Source of the DNA: Eubacteriales bacterium | Lineage (GTDB): Bacteria > Bacillota > Clostridia > Lachnospirales > Lachnospiraceae | Assembly (NCBI GenBank): GCA_030533235.1 | Contig: JAUNJN010000004.1 | Location: 1-64,000 of the forward strand | Length of the DNA stretch: 64,000 bases | Direction: 5' to 3' | Part shown: positions 1 to 7,533 of the stretch, piece by piece | Layout of the letters: each line of letters opens with the position of its first letter | Numbering within the stretch: the stretch's first letter is position 1 | Notes under the pieces: generated by a model | Seen by the model: the letters and a program-made list of their open reading frames with translations, nothing else | Databases searched by the model: none | What the model was told of the DNA's origin: nothing | Position numbers and translations under genes: made by a program

Positions 1-85
1 CGTATTTACACTATTTGTGAGGTTTTTACCATTTTTTAACTGTCAAAGACGGGATATTACCATAATAACATACTGTTTTATTCCA

Positions 86-137
86 ATAAAAAAACGCTTC
101 CGTCAATACTCAGTGTATCACCTGAAGCGTTTTTAAC
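86..137. terminator. Bidirectional intrinsic terminator
   Basis: Inverted repeat AACGCTTC (93-100) / GAAGCGTT (124-131) with A residues before and T residues after, so it could stop transcription on either strand. It separates an unseen gene to the left from sodC. Bases 1-85 hold no gene that I can support. Confidence 0.75.
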
Positions 138-161
138 ATTCTTATTGAAATAACATACAAT
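133..161 (+). promoter_or_regulatory. Predicted sodC promoter
   Basis: -35 TTAACA (133-138), 17-nt spacer, -10 TACAAT (156-161), about 20 nt before the sodC start codon. The -35 overlaps the T-tract of the preceding terminator. Confidence 0.5.
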
Positions 162-187
162 ATAGAAAACATATATTTTAGTAAAAT

Positions 188-670
188 ATGCAAAAATTAT
201 CTATTCCGAAAATTTTTACCCATAACATGATCACAAATCCCCCGAATGCTTATGCACTTATACATGGGAGTAAATCGCACCCGGATATATGGGGTATCGT
301 AAAATTCTACAGCACACCATATAAAGGTCTTACTGTTTGTGCGGAGATTTTTAATCTCCCAATCTACAGCCCGAATGGTGCACCATCCTTTTTCGGATTT
401 CATATCCACGAAACCGGCGACTGCTCCGACAATTTTGCAAACACCGGCGGTCATTATAATCCGGATAAACAAACACACCCTTTTCATGTCGGTGACCTTC
501 CACCCCTGATATCATCGGATGGATATGCATTTATGTGTGTATATGTCCGGCAGTTGAATCTCAAAGAAATATTCGGTCGTTCCGTTATCATACACAGTCA
601 GGCCGACGACTTTACTTCACAACCATCCGGCAATTCCGGTGAAAAAATTGCATGCGGAGTTATCGAATAA
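188..670 (+). CDS. sodC: Cu/Zn superoxide dismutase family protein
   Basis: Disproportionates superoxide with a Cu/Zn centre. The 160-residue product carries the full ligand set: H72 and H74 in GFHIHETGDC, bridging H89 in GGHYNP, zinc ligands H97, H100 and D103 in HPFHVGDLPP, and copper ligand H136 in VIIHSQADD. C79 and C156 match the conserved disulphide. The zinc loop is short compared with animal enzymes. The Arg that normally guides superoxide near the C-terminal ACGVI motif is replaced by Lys153. No signal peptide is visible, so a cytoplasmic location is inferred. No Shine-Dalgarno precedes this ATG; Met15 (230) is an alternative start that also lacks one. The family call is firm, the N-terminus is not. 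Confidence 0.88.
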   Translation: MQKLSIPKIFTHNMITNPPNAYALIHGSKSHPDIWGIVKFYSTPYKGLTVCAEIFNLPIYSPNGAPSFFGFHIHETGDCSDNFANTGGHYNPDKQTHPFHVGDLPPLISSDGYAFMCVYVRQLNLKEIFGRSVIIHSQADDFTSQPSGNSGEKIACGVIE

Positions 671-680
671 TCCCCTTGTT

Positions 681-1604
681 TTACACAATATCAGTTGTCC
701 AGAATTCTTCGACTTCTCTTAAAATATCCTCTGCCGGCATAACCGTCGCTTTCTCAATCGGAATATCGGTCTTTTTTAAGAAGTATCGAATAAGATAATA
801 ACCCGTGGCATACCCTGCACAGTATGGCAACCCGACCTTGGAATAGTTCTGCAATTCCGCCATCTCATCCCCGTACAAATACGAAGTAATCTCATCCATA
901 CCTTTTACTGTAAGCGCATCATATAGAATTTCTTTTATAAGCGGCATTAATTCAACGTCTGCTTTTGTAACCCATGGTCCCAGATATTCTTCTCCGAAAA
1001 TCGCTGTCGCATAATTTTCGGCAAGCCCTTCGCTTACAATCATCTCTCCGAGTGTGATATCATTTCTCCATGCAATATGCTGAAACCGGACATTATGATT
1101 GGTCTCATGCGCAATCGCGGCAGGAAGTCTTCGAAGCGTATTATCATTCGGGGTAAGCCATCCCATAATATATCCGGGAATTCCCCCATCTCCTGAATAT
1201 CCGTCACACAACGTCGTGTAAGGGCTTCTTGGATTCGCAAGCAGAATCGAAAACAGATAATTGTTTACTTTAAGTTCAATCCCCATATCCACAAAACGTT
1301 GCAACGCTGTTTCGACAGACCTTTGACACGCGTTCCATAGTGTTTCATCTGCCAATGCGTCAATCCACTCCCGATAGCCTTCATCAATTTCTGTCGGCGG
1401 CAAAATCCCCAACATATCACTCGCCATAATAATATCATATCCACCGGGTTTATCCGCCTTCATCGGAATATGATAGCAATCCCATTTCCCTTTAAATGGG
1501 ATCATCATCTCATAACGATAAATATCATTCTTCTTGTCCTGTTCTGCCAACATAATTTTCTCGTAAATCGGGGCAGAATACAATCTGTCAATCTTCATAA
1601 TCAT
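681..1604 (-). CDS. DUF2268-like putative zinc metalloprotease
   Basis: The 307-residue protein has a zincin motif HETNH (residues 166-170) preceded by a hydrophobic AAIA helix, and a downstream SEGLAE (191-196) whose Glu is the probable third metal ligand. This pattern and the length match the DUF2268 'predicted Zn-dependent protease' family. No signal peptide or membrane segment is visible, so it is probably cytoplasmic. The start follows GGGAG; Met3 is also possible. It converges on sodC with only 10 nt between the stop codons. The substrate is unknown. Confidence 0.75.
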   Translation of the reverse strand: MIMKIDRLYSAPIYEKIMLAEQDKKNDIYRYEMMIPFKGKWDCYHIPMKADKPGGYDIIMASDMLGILPPTEIDEGYREWIDALADETLWNACQRSVETALQRFVDMGIELKVNNYLFSILLANPRSPYTTLCDGYSGDGGIPGYIMGWLTPNDNTLRRLPAAIAHETNHNVRFQHIAWRNDITLGEMIVSEGLAENYATAIFGEEYLGPWVTKADVELMPLIKEILYDALTVKGMDEITSYLYGDEMAELQNYSKVGLPYCAGYATGYYLIRYFLKKTDIPIEKATVMPAEDILREVEEFWTTDIV

Positions 1605-1663
1605 TTACACTCCCTTCTTTACAAGGAGCATAAACTATCACGTTGCGTTATAGTCAAGCTTTT

Positions 1664-1837
1664 TTATTTTTTTTCGTCAATGTATTTCAGCCTGACCGGT
1701 AAATCCCCCCAAAGCTCGGTTCTCGTTTTATACTTTAGAAGCTTCTCCAACACCCATTCATCCGGCTTTGCGTAAACTGTATAGAAATCATCTTCCCCCT
1801 TTTCCGGCATAACCGGACCAATCCAAAAGCGCTCCTT
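1664..1837 (-). pseudogene. Remnant: C-terminal fragment of an unknown protein
   Basis: A frame open for about 58 codons ends in a TAA at 1664 and reads like a protein C-terminus (KERFWIGPVMPEKGEDDFY then about 35 residues to IDEKK). It has no start codon or ribosome binding site, and its frame is closed by a TGA just upstream. It abuts the GNAT remnant in another frame. I do not recognise the family. Confidence 0.4.
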
Positions 1838-2000
1838 AACTCAAGGGCTTTAAATACATCCGCGCACTCATTTTGATTGTAACGCTCGGTATCGACAAAT
1901 CCTGTTTTTTTATACAATGCAAGTGCCTTTTCGCTTGTTGACAAAGAATCCAAAACCATTTTTTCATAGCCGTTTTCTTTTGCATATAAAACAACAAGAA
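1838..2000 (-). pseudogene. Remnant of a GNAT-family acetyltransferase (C-terminal part)
   Basis: The translated fragment contains AKENGYEKMVLDSLSTSEKA and ALYKKTGFVDTERY, the usual GNAT ending: the acetyl-CoA-binding helix region followed by the strand around (L)YKKxGF. The N-terminal two thirds of the domain are missing. The similarity stops where the hairpin-rich element at 2001-2132 begins, which suggests that the element inserted or that a deletion brought the two together. No credible start codon remains. Confidence 0.6.
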
Positions 2001-2132
2001 AGAGTCTTGCTTGCAAGACTCTCGTGCCGAGCGCGGTTGCTTTTGCAACATATACTTTGCGCGCGAGTGCGCATCCTGACACGAAGTGTCTTTTTTATTG
2101 CATAGGATGTGCAAAGCACTTTCCTATGCAAT
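2001..2132. repeat. Hairpin-rich repeat-like element
   Basis: At least four inverted repeats lie within 132 nt: AGAGTCTTGC/GCAAGACTCT (2001-2022, 2-nt loop), GGTTGC/GCAAC, GACAC/GTGTC (2078-2090), and ATTGCATAGGA/TCCTATGCAAT (2097-2132) enclosing GTGC/GCAC. It has no coding potential and its composition differs from the flanks. It sits between a truncated GNAT gene and the rpsI terminator. It resembles REP/MITE-type dispersed elements; no second copy occurs in this window. Confidence 0.5.
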
Positions 2133-2167
2133 AAAAAAGCCCCATGAATGCAAGCATTCTGGGGCTT
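2131..2167 (-). terminator. Intrinsic terminator after rpsI
   Basis: Minus-strand stem AGCCCC/GGGGCT (2161-2166 with 2138-2143), extended inside by GAATGC-TT-GCATTC, followed by six T residues. It ends the rplM-rpsI transcript, 30 nt after the rpsI stop codon. Confidence 0.88.
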
Positions 2168-2197
2168 TGATATACGTTTTTGTTCGCAGATAACTGC

Positions 2198-2593
2198 TTA
2201 TCTCTTTGAGAACTGTGGAGCTCTTCTCGCTGCCTTTAAACCTGGCTTCTTTCTTTCCTTCATACGAGGATCTCTTGTTAAGTAACCAGCCTTCTTTAAT
2301 GCAGGTCTGTACTCTGCGTCTGCCTGGCAAAGTGCTCTTGAGATACCATGACGGATTGCACCGGCCTGACCTGTGAATCCACCGCCACGTACATTTACAA
2401 GAACGTCAAACTTGCCTGTTGTTGCTGTAGCAGCAAATGGCTGTCTAACGATAACCTTTAATGTATCAAGACCGAAATACTCTTCCATGTCCTTTTTATT
2501 GATTGTAACCTTACCAGTACCCGGTACAAGATATACTCTTGCGATACTGCTTTTTCTTCTACCTGTTCCGTAAAATCTACTACTTTTAGCCAC
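2198..2593 (-). CDS. rpsI: Ribosomal protein S9
   Basis: 30S subunit protein whose C-terminal tail reaches the P-site tRNA. The 131 residues are full length. Visible are the family start [15 protein letters not shown] (6-20), the GGG loop ([16 protein letters not shown]) and the basic C-terminal tail ending SKR, which contacts tRNA. A GGAGG site precedes the start. It follows rplM by 17 nt in the standard rplM-rpsI pair and is the last gene before the terminator. Confidence 0.98.
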   Translation of the reverse strand: MAKSSRFYGTGRRKSSIARVYLVPGTGKVTINKKDMEEYFGLDTLKVIVRQPFAATATTGKFDVLVNVRGGGFTGQAGAIRHGISRALCQADAEYRPALKKAGYLTRDPRMKERKKPGLKAARRAPQFSKR

Positions 2594-2610
2594 GAATATA
2601 TCCTCCCTTA

Positions 2611-3045
2611 CTAATACTTAATCTCTAATGCTTCCGGCTTCTGTGCCTGCTGCTTGTGTTCAGGACCAGCATATACATGAAGCTTCTTGATCATCTCTCT
2701 TCCAAGTGGTCCCTTTGGAAGCATACCCTTAACTGCAAGGTAGATAACGTCTTCCGGCTTCTTTGCGAGCTTCTCTTTCAATGTCTGCTCCTTCATACCG
2801 CCAACGTAGTCTGAATGATGGTAGTAAATCTTCTGCTCCATCTTCTTACCTGTAACCTTGATCTTGTCAGCGTTTACAACTACAACATAATCACCTGTAT
2901 CAATATGAGGTGTATATGTTGGCTTATTCTTTCCTCTTAAAATGCTTGCGATCTCTGATGATAAACGACCTAATGTATGTCCATTCGCATCAACTACATA
3001 CCACTTTCTTTCAATGGTTGATGGGCTTGCCATAAAGCTCTTCAT
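2611..3045 (-). CDS. rplM: Ribosomal protein L13
   Basis: Early-assembling 50S protein. The 144-residue product has the typical [19 protein letters not shown] start (13-31), [11 protein letters not shown], and the MLPKGPLGR motif that marks the family. Shine-Dalgarno AAGGAGG lies 7 nt upstream of the ATG. It is the first gene of the rplM-rpsI transcript, after a leader of about 220 nt from its own promoter at 3271-3299. L13 leaders are known autoregulatory targets in several Firmicutes. Confidence 0.98.
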   Translation of the reverse strand: MKSFMASPSTIERKWYVVDANGHTLGRLSSEIASILRGKNKPTYTPHIDTGDYVVVVNADKIKVTGKKMEQKIYYHHSDYVGGMKEQTLKEKLAKKPEDVIYLAVKGMLPKGPLGREMIKKLHVYAGPEHKQQAQKPEALEIKY

Positions 3046-3264
3046 TGTGGTTCCTCCTTAAAATACTCAAATACTGTACTGACACTCCTCTAAGATACAA
3101 TCTGCCGAAATGTCCGAAACGGCATATATCTTTGTATTCGTGCCTATCTATAGTCACCTCTCATCCTCGATATGTGAAAGCGAATTACGAAGATAAAAGA
3201 TGTCATCGAACTATCCGATACCGGGGCTTATTGGCATACGGACAGTCTTCACCTATCGTCACAG
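3046..3264 (-). promoter_or_regulatory. Long 5' leader of rplM-rpsI (candidate L13 autoregulatory leader)
   Basis: About 220 untranslated nt separate the predicted start of transcription from rplM. They contain short inverted repeats, for example TGCCG/CGGCA near 3097-3118, but no T-box signature and no clear terminator. A role as an L13-binding leader is inferred from the known biology of rplM leaders; I could not match a consensus. Confidence 0.4.
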
Positions 3265-3270
3265 TTAATT

Positions 3271-3299
3271 ATTATATTATAGGAATTTCTTGGTGTCAA
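3271..3299 (-). promoter_or_regulatory. Strong promoter of rplM-rpsI
   Basis: Consensus -35 TTGACA (3294-3299), 17-nt spacer, consensus -10 TATAAT (3271-3276). It lies between truA and rplM, so the rplM-rpsI pair can be transcribed independently of the upstream ecf-truA genes. Confidence 0.85.
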
Positions 3300-3324
3300 T
3301 AGTTTTTTTTCTATCAACAGAGTC

Positions 3325-4065
3325 CTATAAATATTCAATTCCAACCAGCGTCAGTCCGCAGGCCTCCGCCTTTGCTCCTGCTTTTTTTCGATCCTTCGAC
3401 TCAAGTATTTCCTTAACATATTCCGGTTCAAACATCCCCATACCGCATTTCAACAATGTCCCCATAATAATCCGAACCATGTTATAAAGAAAACCATTTC
3501 CTTTAATGCGCATTGTGATCATGTTTCCTTCCTGCGTAAACGAAATCTCTGTTACGGTGCGTACCGTGCTTTCTACTTGTGTACGCGGGGAAGAAAACGC
3601 CTTAAAGTCATGTTCTCCGACCAAATATGCGGCAGCACGCTCCATGCGTGCAATATCAAGCTTATAATATACAAATTTCGAATACAACCGAACCAGCGGA
3701 TTCGGAAACTTATGATTCCAAATCTTATATTCATACGTTTTAATCGTATCACAGAAACGCGGGTGAAAATCATCCGCAACCGGACAGGACTCCGTGATGC
3801 GAATATCGTTCGGCAAACGTTGATTTAATGCAAAAGATATTTTTTCCGCCGGAATTCTCGTTTCCGTGTCAAACACAGCAACATTGCCGAGTGCATGCAC
3901 GCCGGAATCCGTACGGCTTGCACCGATAATACGTATTTCCTCTCCCAGCAACCTGGATAACTCCTCATTTAGAACCTGCTCCACCGTTATTCCATTATCC
4001 TGCATTTGCCACCCACAATAATTTGTCCCATCGTAGGCAACCGTTAATTTTACTCTCACACTCAT
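3325..4065 (-). CDS. truA: tRNA pseudouridine(38-40) synthase TruA
   Basis: Converts uridines 38-40 of the tRNA anticodon arm to pseudouridine. The 246-residue length is normal. The catalytic Asp is in the family motif GASRTDSGVHALGNVAVF (48-65), and the N-terminus VKLTVAYDGTNYCGWQMQ is also diagnostic. The C-terminal GNGFLYNMVRIIMGTLL segment matches the second domain. It follows ecfT by 9 nt, the usual order in Firmicutes (ecfA-ecfT-truA-rplM-rpsI). Confidence 0.97.
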   Translation of the reverse strand: MSVRVKLTVAYDGTNYCGWQMQDNGITVEQVLNEELSRLLGEEIRIIGASRTDSGVHALGNVAVFDTETRIPAEKISFALNQRLPNDIRITESCPVADDFHPRFCDTIKTYEYKIWNHKFPNPLVRLYSKFVYYKLDIARMERAAAYLVGEHDFKAFSSPRTQVESTVRTVTEISFTQEGNMITMRIKGNGFLYNMVRIIMGTLLKCGMGMFEPEYVKEILESKDRKKAGAKAEACGLTLVGIEYL

Positions 4066-4074
4066 AATATCCTC

Positions 4075-4881
4075 CTAAAACCGAACAATCAGAAAAGCAG
4101 CAATTAGCAGAAAAATCAGAAGGCCGATATAACCTATATAATCCTGTACTTTATATTTTAGGGGATTTAGCTTGGAACGTCCCTTTCCCCCTGTATAGCA
4201 TCTTGCATCCATTGCATCTGCCAAATTACCGGCTCGATCAATTGCATTTTGAAACAGCGGTACGGCAACCGTCCGAAGGCTCTTAAGCCTTGTAACCGGT
4301 CCTCCGCTATGAAAATCCGCACCACGCGCCTCCTGTGCACGCATAATATGCTGCATTTCCTCTGCAAGCACGGAAATAAATCGTAGTGCAATCGTAATTC
4401 CCATTGCCGTACTGCCCCGCAAATGAAAACATTTTTCAAATCCATCGGTAAGCTTTGTCGGAGTTGTCGTATACATCAACATGGAAGACATAAAAATAAG
4501 CAATAACATCCGCCAGAACACAAACCCGGCCTTCACGATTCCTGCATCCGTGATACATAATGCACCAAGCTTAACCAAAATCGTTCCACGCGTTGTAAAA
4601 ATATTAAGCGCAGAGCCTATGCCTACAACAATCAAAATCGATTTTGTTCCGCGCAGCATGTGCGACATCGGAACATGCGACACAATCACAGTCAACACAA
4701 ACAACGCAGTGAGAAGTGCAAACAACGGAAGGTTTCGGTCGAGTAATGAAATAACAATATATGCAATTATCATACGGATTTTTAATCTTGGATCCAATTG
4801 ATGAATAACCGAATCCACACTGTAATATTGACCTAGCGTTATATCACGCAACATACGTTTGCCTACCGTTCCTTTCTGCAT
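4075..4881 (-). CDS. ecfT: ECF transporter transmembrane subunit EcfT
   Basis: Membrane scaffold of the energy-coupling factor module, which couples EcfA ATP hydrolysis to interchangeable vitamin- or metal-binding S components. The 268 residues show several hydrophobic helices, the N-terminal GQYYSVDSVIHQLDPR signature and the first coupling motif AQEARGADF. The second motif reads ADAMDARCY, so its usual Ala-Arg-Gly is Ala-Arg-Cys. The annotated start has GGAG 5 nt upstream; Met10 (4854, MLRDITLGQYY) fits family alignments equally well. It lies 26 nt after ecfA. No S component is present in this window. Confidence 0.95.
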   Translation of the reverse strand: MQKGTVGKRMLRDITLGQYYSVDSVIHQLDPRLKIRMIIAYIVISLLDRNLPLFALLTALFVLTVIVSHVPMSHMLRGTKSILIVVGIGSALNIFTTRGTILVKLGALCITDAGIVKAGFVFWRMLLLIFMSSMLMYTTTPTKLTDGFEKCFHLRGSTAMGITIALRFISVLAEEMQHIMRAQEARGADFHSGGPVTRLKSLRTVAVPLFQNAIDRAGNLADAMDARCYTGGKGRSKLNPLKYKVQDYIGYIGLLIFLLIAAFLIVRF

Positions 4882-4907
4882 TTCTCTCCAATTTCACTCA
4901 TATTAAC

Positions 4908-6647
4908 CTATTCAAACAGCGCAATTGCATTGCATATTTCCAAAATGCCATCCGTATTAAGTGGTGCACAATTTACCGGAAGTCCCATCTCTCGTAAGTT
5001 TACAAGAAGTTGCATAATCGCAGGCAAATTTGCAAGTTCATCTCTCATATGATAAAACACTTCATCCGGTCTTCCGCCACAGACAATTTTACCATCCTGC
5101 ATCGCATAGATACGGTCGGCATATTCCCATGCACACTCCGCATCGTGACTTACCATAAATATTGTAATCCCTGCATCCTTATGCAATATATCAATAATCT
5201 GTTGCATTTCCCGTTTTCCCTTTGGATCAAGTCCCGCAAACGGCTCATCCAAAATAAGATACTCCGGCTTCATAGCAAGCACGCCTGCTAAAGCAACACG
5301 ACGTTTCTGCCCACCGGATAGCTTGTCCATCGACAAATCATATACGTCCTGCGGAAGGCCAACCAGTTCAATTGATTCATAAGCGCGCTTTTCCGCCTCA
5401 ATCTCTGAAACACCAATATTCCGAGGACCAAACACAACATCCTCATAAACATTTTTTGCAAACAGCTGGTGCTCCGGATATTGAAACACATAACCGATTT
5501 TTGACCGAAGCTCCCGCTTATTTGTCGTACGGTCAAACACATCCCGCCCGTCAACATAAACGGTTCCTTTGTCCGGTTTTAACAGCGCCGGTATCATCTG
5601 AAGCAATGTCGATTTGCCGGAGCCTGTGGCGCCCATCAATACGACATATTCACCTTTTTTTACGGATAAAGATATATCCGAAAGAACTTGTCTCTTTCCG
5701 TATGAAAACGATACGTGATCAATTAATACCGCATTTACCGGATCGATTTTTGGTGTCGCAAGTCCAATTTGCGGCATATCTGTTTTATCCGTAAAACATT
5801 CACGATGCATCTTATATATTTCTTTTGCAATATCCGATACCGTATATAAGGCATCGGTCCGAATAATTCCTTGCCGATATAATTCCTTCGCAATAAGAAC
5901 AACCGCCGGACATTCTAATCCGTACTCTAATAGCTTTTCCTCTTTTGAAAAGATTGCTTCCTTTCTGCCCTGCATCACAAGGTGCCCACGATGCATAATA
6001 AAAATCTGCTTTGCGAACAGGAGCTCTTCCATACGATGTGTAATCATAATAATCGTAATTCCATAGTCTTCATTTAACTGCTTCATCGTATTCAAAATAT
6101 CCTGTCTTGACTTTGGATCAAGCATACTTGTTGCTTCGTCTAACACAATACAGGAAGGCTGCATGGCAAGTACACCGGCAATCGCAACCTTTTGACGTTC
6201 TCCGCCTGACAATTCGTTTATACGCTTATCAACAGATATTGAAAGCCCTGCCTGTTCCACGGCATTTGTTACACGTTGCCATAAGTCATTTCCCGGCACG
6301 CCAAGATTTTCCGCTCCAAATGCTACATCCTCCGCGACAACACTTCCAATAAGCTGATCATCCGGATTTTGAAATACCATCCCTACCTGCTTGCGAATCG
6401 GTATTGTATTTTTTTCTTCCATAGCATCCAGTCCACCGATAAGTATCGTTCCTTCAATCGGAACAAGTAGGCGATTTAATATTTTTGCAAATGTACTCTT
6501 GCCGGAGCCGTTTTTTCCGGCAATCGCGATAAAATCTCCTTTTTTTGCATCAAAACAAATCCCACGAATCGCTCGAATCATCTCCGTAAGATTTCCATCA
6601 TCATCCCGGTCAAAATATTCAAATGCAAGATCTTTGATCTGAATCAT
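4908..6647 (-). CDS. ecfA: Fused ECF transporter ATPase (EcfA1-EcfA2 in one chain)
   Basis: A single 579-residue chain with two complete ABC ATPase domains. Domain 1: Walker A GKNGSGKST (44-52), Q-loop QNPDDQ (93-98), signature LSGGE (146-150), Walker B IVLDEA, His204. Domain 2: Walker A GATGSGKST (339-347), QYPEHQ, signature LSGGQ (443-447), Walker B LILDEP, His501. The halves correspond to EcfA1 and EcfA2, which many Firmicutes encode separately. There is one reading frame with no stop or frameshift at the junction (about 285-310). A GGAG site precedes the start at a rather long distance. It is coupled to ecfT to power vitamin uptake. Confidence 0.95.
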   Translation of the reverse strand: MIQIKDLAFEYFDRDDDGNLTEMIRAIRGICFDAKKGDFIAIAGKNGSGKSTFAKILNRLLVPIEGTILIGGLDAMEEKNTIPIRKQVGMVFQNPDDQLIGSVVAEDVAFGAENLGVPGNDLWQRVTNAVEQAGLSISVDKRINELSGGERQKVAIAGVLAMQPSCIVLDEATSMLDPKSRQDILNTMKQLNEDYGITIIMITHRMEELLFAKQIFIMHRGHLVMQGRKEAIFSKEEKLLEYGLECPAVVLIAKELYRQGIIRTDALYTVSDIAKEIYKMHRECFTDKTDMPQIGLATPKIDPVNAVLIDHVSFSYGKRQVLSDISLSVKKGEYVVLMGATGSGKSTLLQMIPALLKPDKGTVYVDGRDVFDRTTNKRELRSKIGYVFQYPEHQLFAKNVYEDVVFGPRNIGVSEIEAEKRAYESIELVGLPQDVYDLSMDKLSGGQKRRVALAGVLAMKPEYLILDEPFAGLDPKGKREMQQIIDILHKDAGITIFMVSHDAECAWEYADRIYAMQDGKIVCGGRPDEVFYHMRDELANLPAIMQLLVNLREMGLPVNCAPLNTDGILEICNAIALFE

Positions 6648-6662
6648 TAAACAATTACACTC

Positions 6663-7166
6663 CTAAAAAAAGGGAATTTCCGTCACACCATCTTCTTCCA
6701 AATACGGCATCTCTTCATGAATCGTTGCACCATCTGCAATTTGACTCACATCTAGCTTGATATATTTTATTGTTCCTGTCGCAAGCTTATTTCCGTCTGC
6801 ATCATAGATACATGCCTCCGTTACACAAAACTTCGGCGTATCCTTGACAATAACTCCTCGTCCGATTAAATCCTCTTCATATGGAACCGGTTTATGGTAT
6901 TTTGTATCAAGCGACATCGTAACGCCAAAGGTTGCCTCAGACAACTCTTTTGCCCAGAGTGCACGCAACCCCATCTCATCAAGCATCGCCGTAATTAAAC
7001 CACCATGCACGCGACCCGGATAGCTTTGGTGCTGGGCTCGATACCGAAAGCGAGTCATCACACTTCCATCCTCCATATTATAAAATGGTGCCCGAACACC
7101 ATATTCGTTATCTAATCCACAGATGATACACATTCTGCTGTTTTTTTGCTTACTAACTACCTTCAT
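6663..7166 (-). CDS. PaaI-like hotdog-fold thioesterase
   Basis: Probably hydrolyses an acyl-CoA or similar thioester. The 167-residue protein carries the hotdog helix motif VHGGLITAMLDEMG (54-67), in which the Asp is a likely catalytic residue, and the KYHKPVPYEEDLIGRG strand typical of PaaI-type enzymes. An N-terminal CIICG (13-17) could bind a metal; this Cys pair is common in a clostridial subgroup. Its stop lies 15 nt before ecfA, so it appears to be the first gene of the thioesterase-ecfA-ecfT-truA transcript. The substrate is unknown. Confidence 0.85.
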   Translation of the reverse strand: MKVVSKQKNSRMCIICGLDNEYGVRAPFYNMEDGSVMTRFRYRAQHQSYPGRVHGGLITAMLDEMGLRALWAKELSEATFGVTMSLDTKYHKPVPYEEDLIGRGVIVKDTPKFCVTEACIYDADGNKLATGTIKYIKLDVSQIADGATIHEEMPYLEEDGVTEIPFF

Positions 7167-7220
7167 ACCAAACCTTTCATTTCATATGTATATATTATAC
7201 GAATTACCCACACATGCATT

Positions 7221-7249
7221 ATTATAGCATTAGTCATGTAACTGCGCAA
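7221..7249 (-). promoter_or_regulatory. Predicted promoter of the thioesterase-ecf-truA transcript
   Basis: -35 TTGCGC (7244-7249), 17-nt spacer, consensus -10 TATAAT (7221-7226). The -35 is weak. A second TATAAT-like box lies near 7194-7199. Confidence 0.5.
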
Positions 7250-7344
7250 TTCATTCCAATCTCCCATTATTGCACATTCAGGTATTTTGTTTTGATACAC
7301 CTGTTCTCTACATGTATTTTTTTCTCCATCTTCAATTTTAGAGA

Positions 7345-7462
7345 AGTTTATGAACTCCCATCTGCTACTTGTATTAGCGCACGCTCATTCAAACGTGCAC
7401 CGCGTTTCCCACAAATGACAAGGGCCTTATGTGGAAAGTAGCGGTGCTTGACCTCTGAATTA
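7345..7462. ncRNA. Candidate structured RNA or dispersed repeat
   Basis: A GC-richer block in AT-rich surroundings, with no ORF that I believe. A long stem pairs GCACCGC (7397-7403) with GCGGTGC (7441-7447), then TTTCCCAC (7405-7412) with GTGGAAA (7431-7437, one bulge), closed by AAGGGCCTT. A second stem GCACG/CGTGC (7379-7383 / 7394-7398) shares two bases with the first, so the two may be alternatives. The strand is undecided. It could be a small RNA or a copy of a mobile repeat. Confidence 0.45.
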
Positions 7463-7482
7463 CTCATGTGTCACTTTTCTAC

Positions 7483-7519
7483 AAAAAATAAAAACCCCCG
7501 AGTAAATACTCGAGGGTTC
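7483..7519 (-). terminator. Intrinsic terminator of the S10-spc-alpha superoperon
   Basis: Minus-strand stem AACCCTCGAGTA / TACTCGGGGGTT followed by TTTTTATTTTTT. It starts 15 nt after the rplQ stop codon and ends about 16 kb of ribosomal-protein genes. Confidence 0.88.
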
Positions 7520-7533
7520 TAAATGAATCATAA

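Noticed and set aside
1735..2082. A single complete acetyltransferase gene
   Set aside because: Only the C-terminal third of the GNAT fold is present; the N-terminal part of the frame is translated hairpin repeat and the C-terminal part is a frame-shifted tail.
3046..3264. T-box riboswitch upstream of rplM
   Set aside because: No T-box sequence (TGGNACCGCG type) and no terminator/antiterminator pair.
4908..6647. Frameshift artefact joining two EcfA genes
   Set aside because: The frame is continuous through a plausible linker, with no leftover start site or stop near the junction, and fused forms are known.
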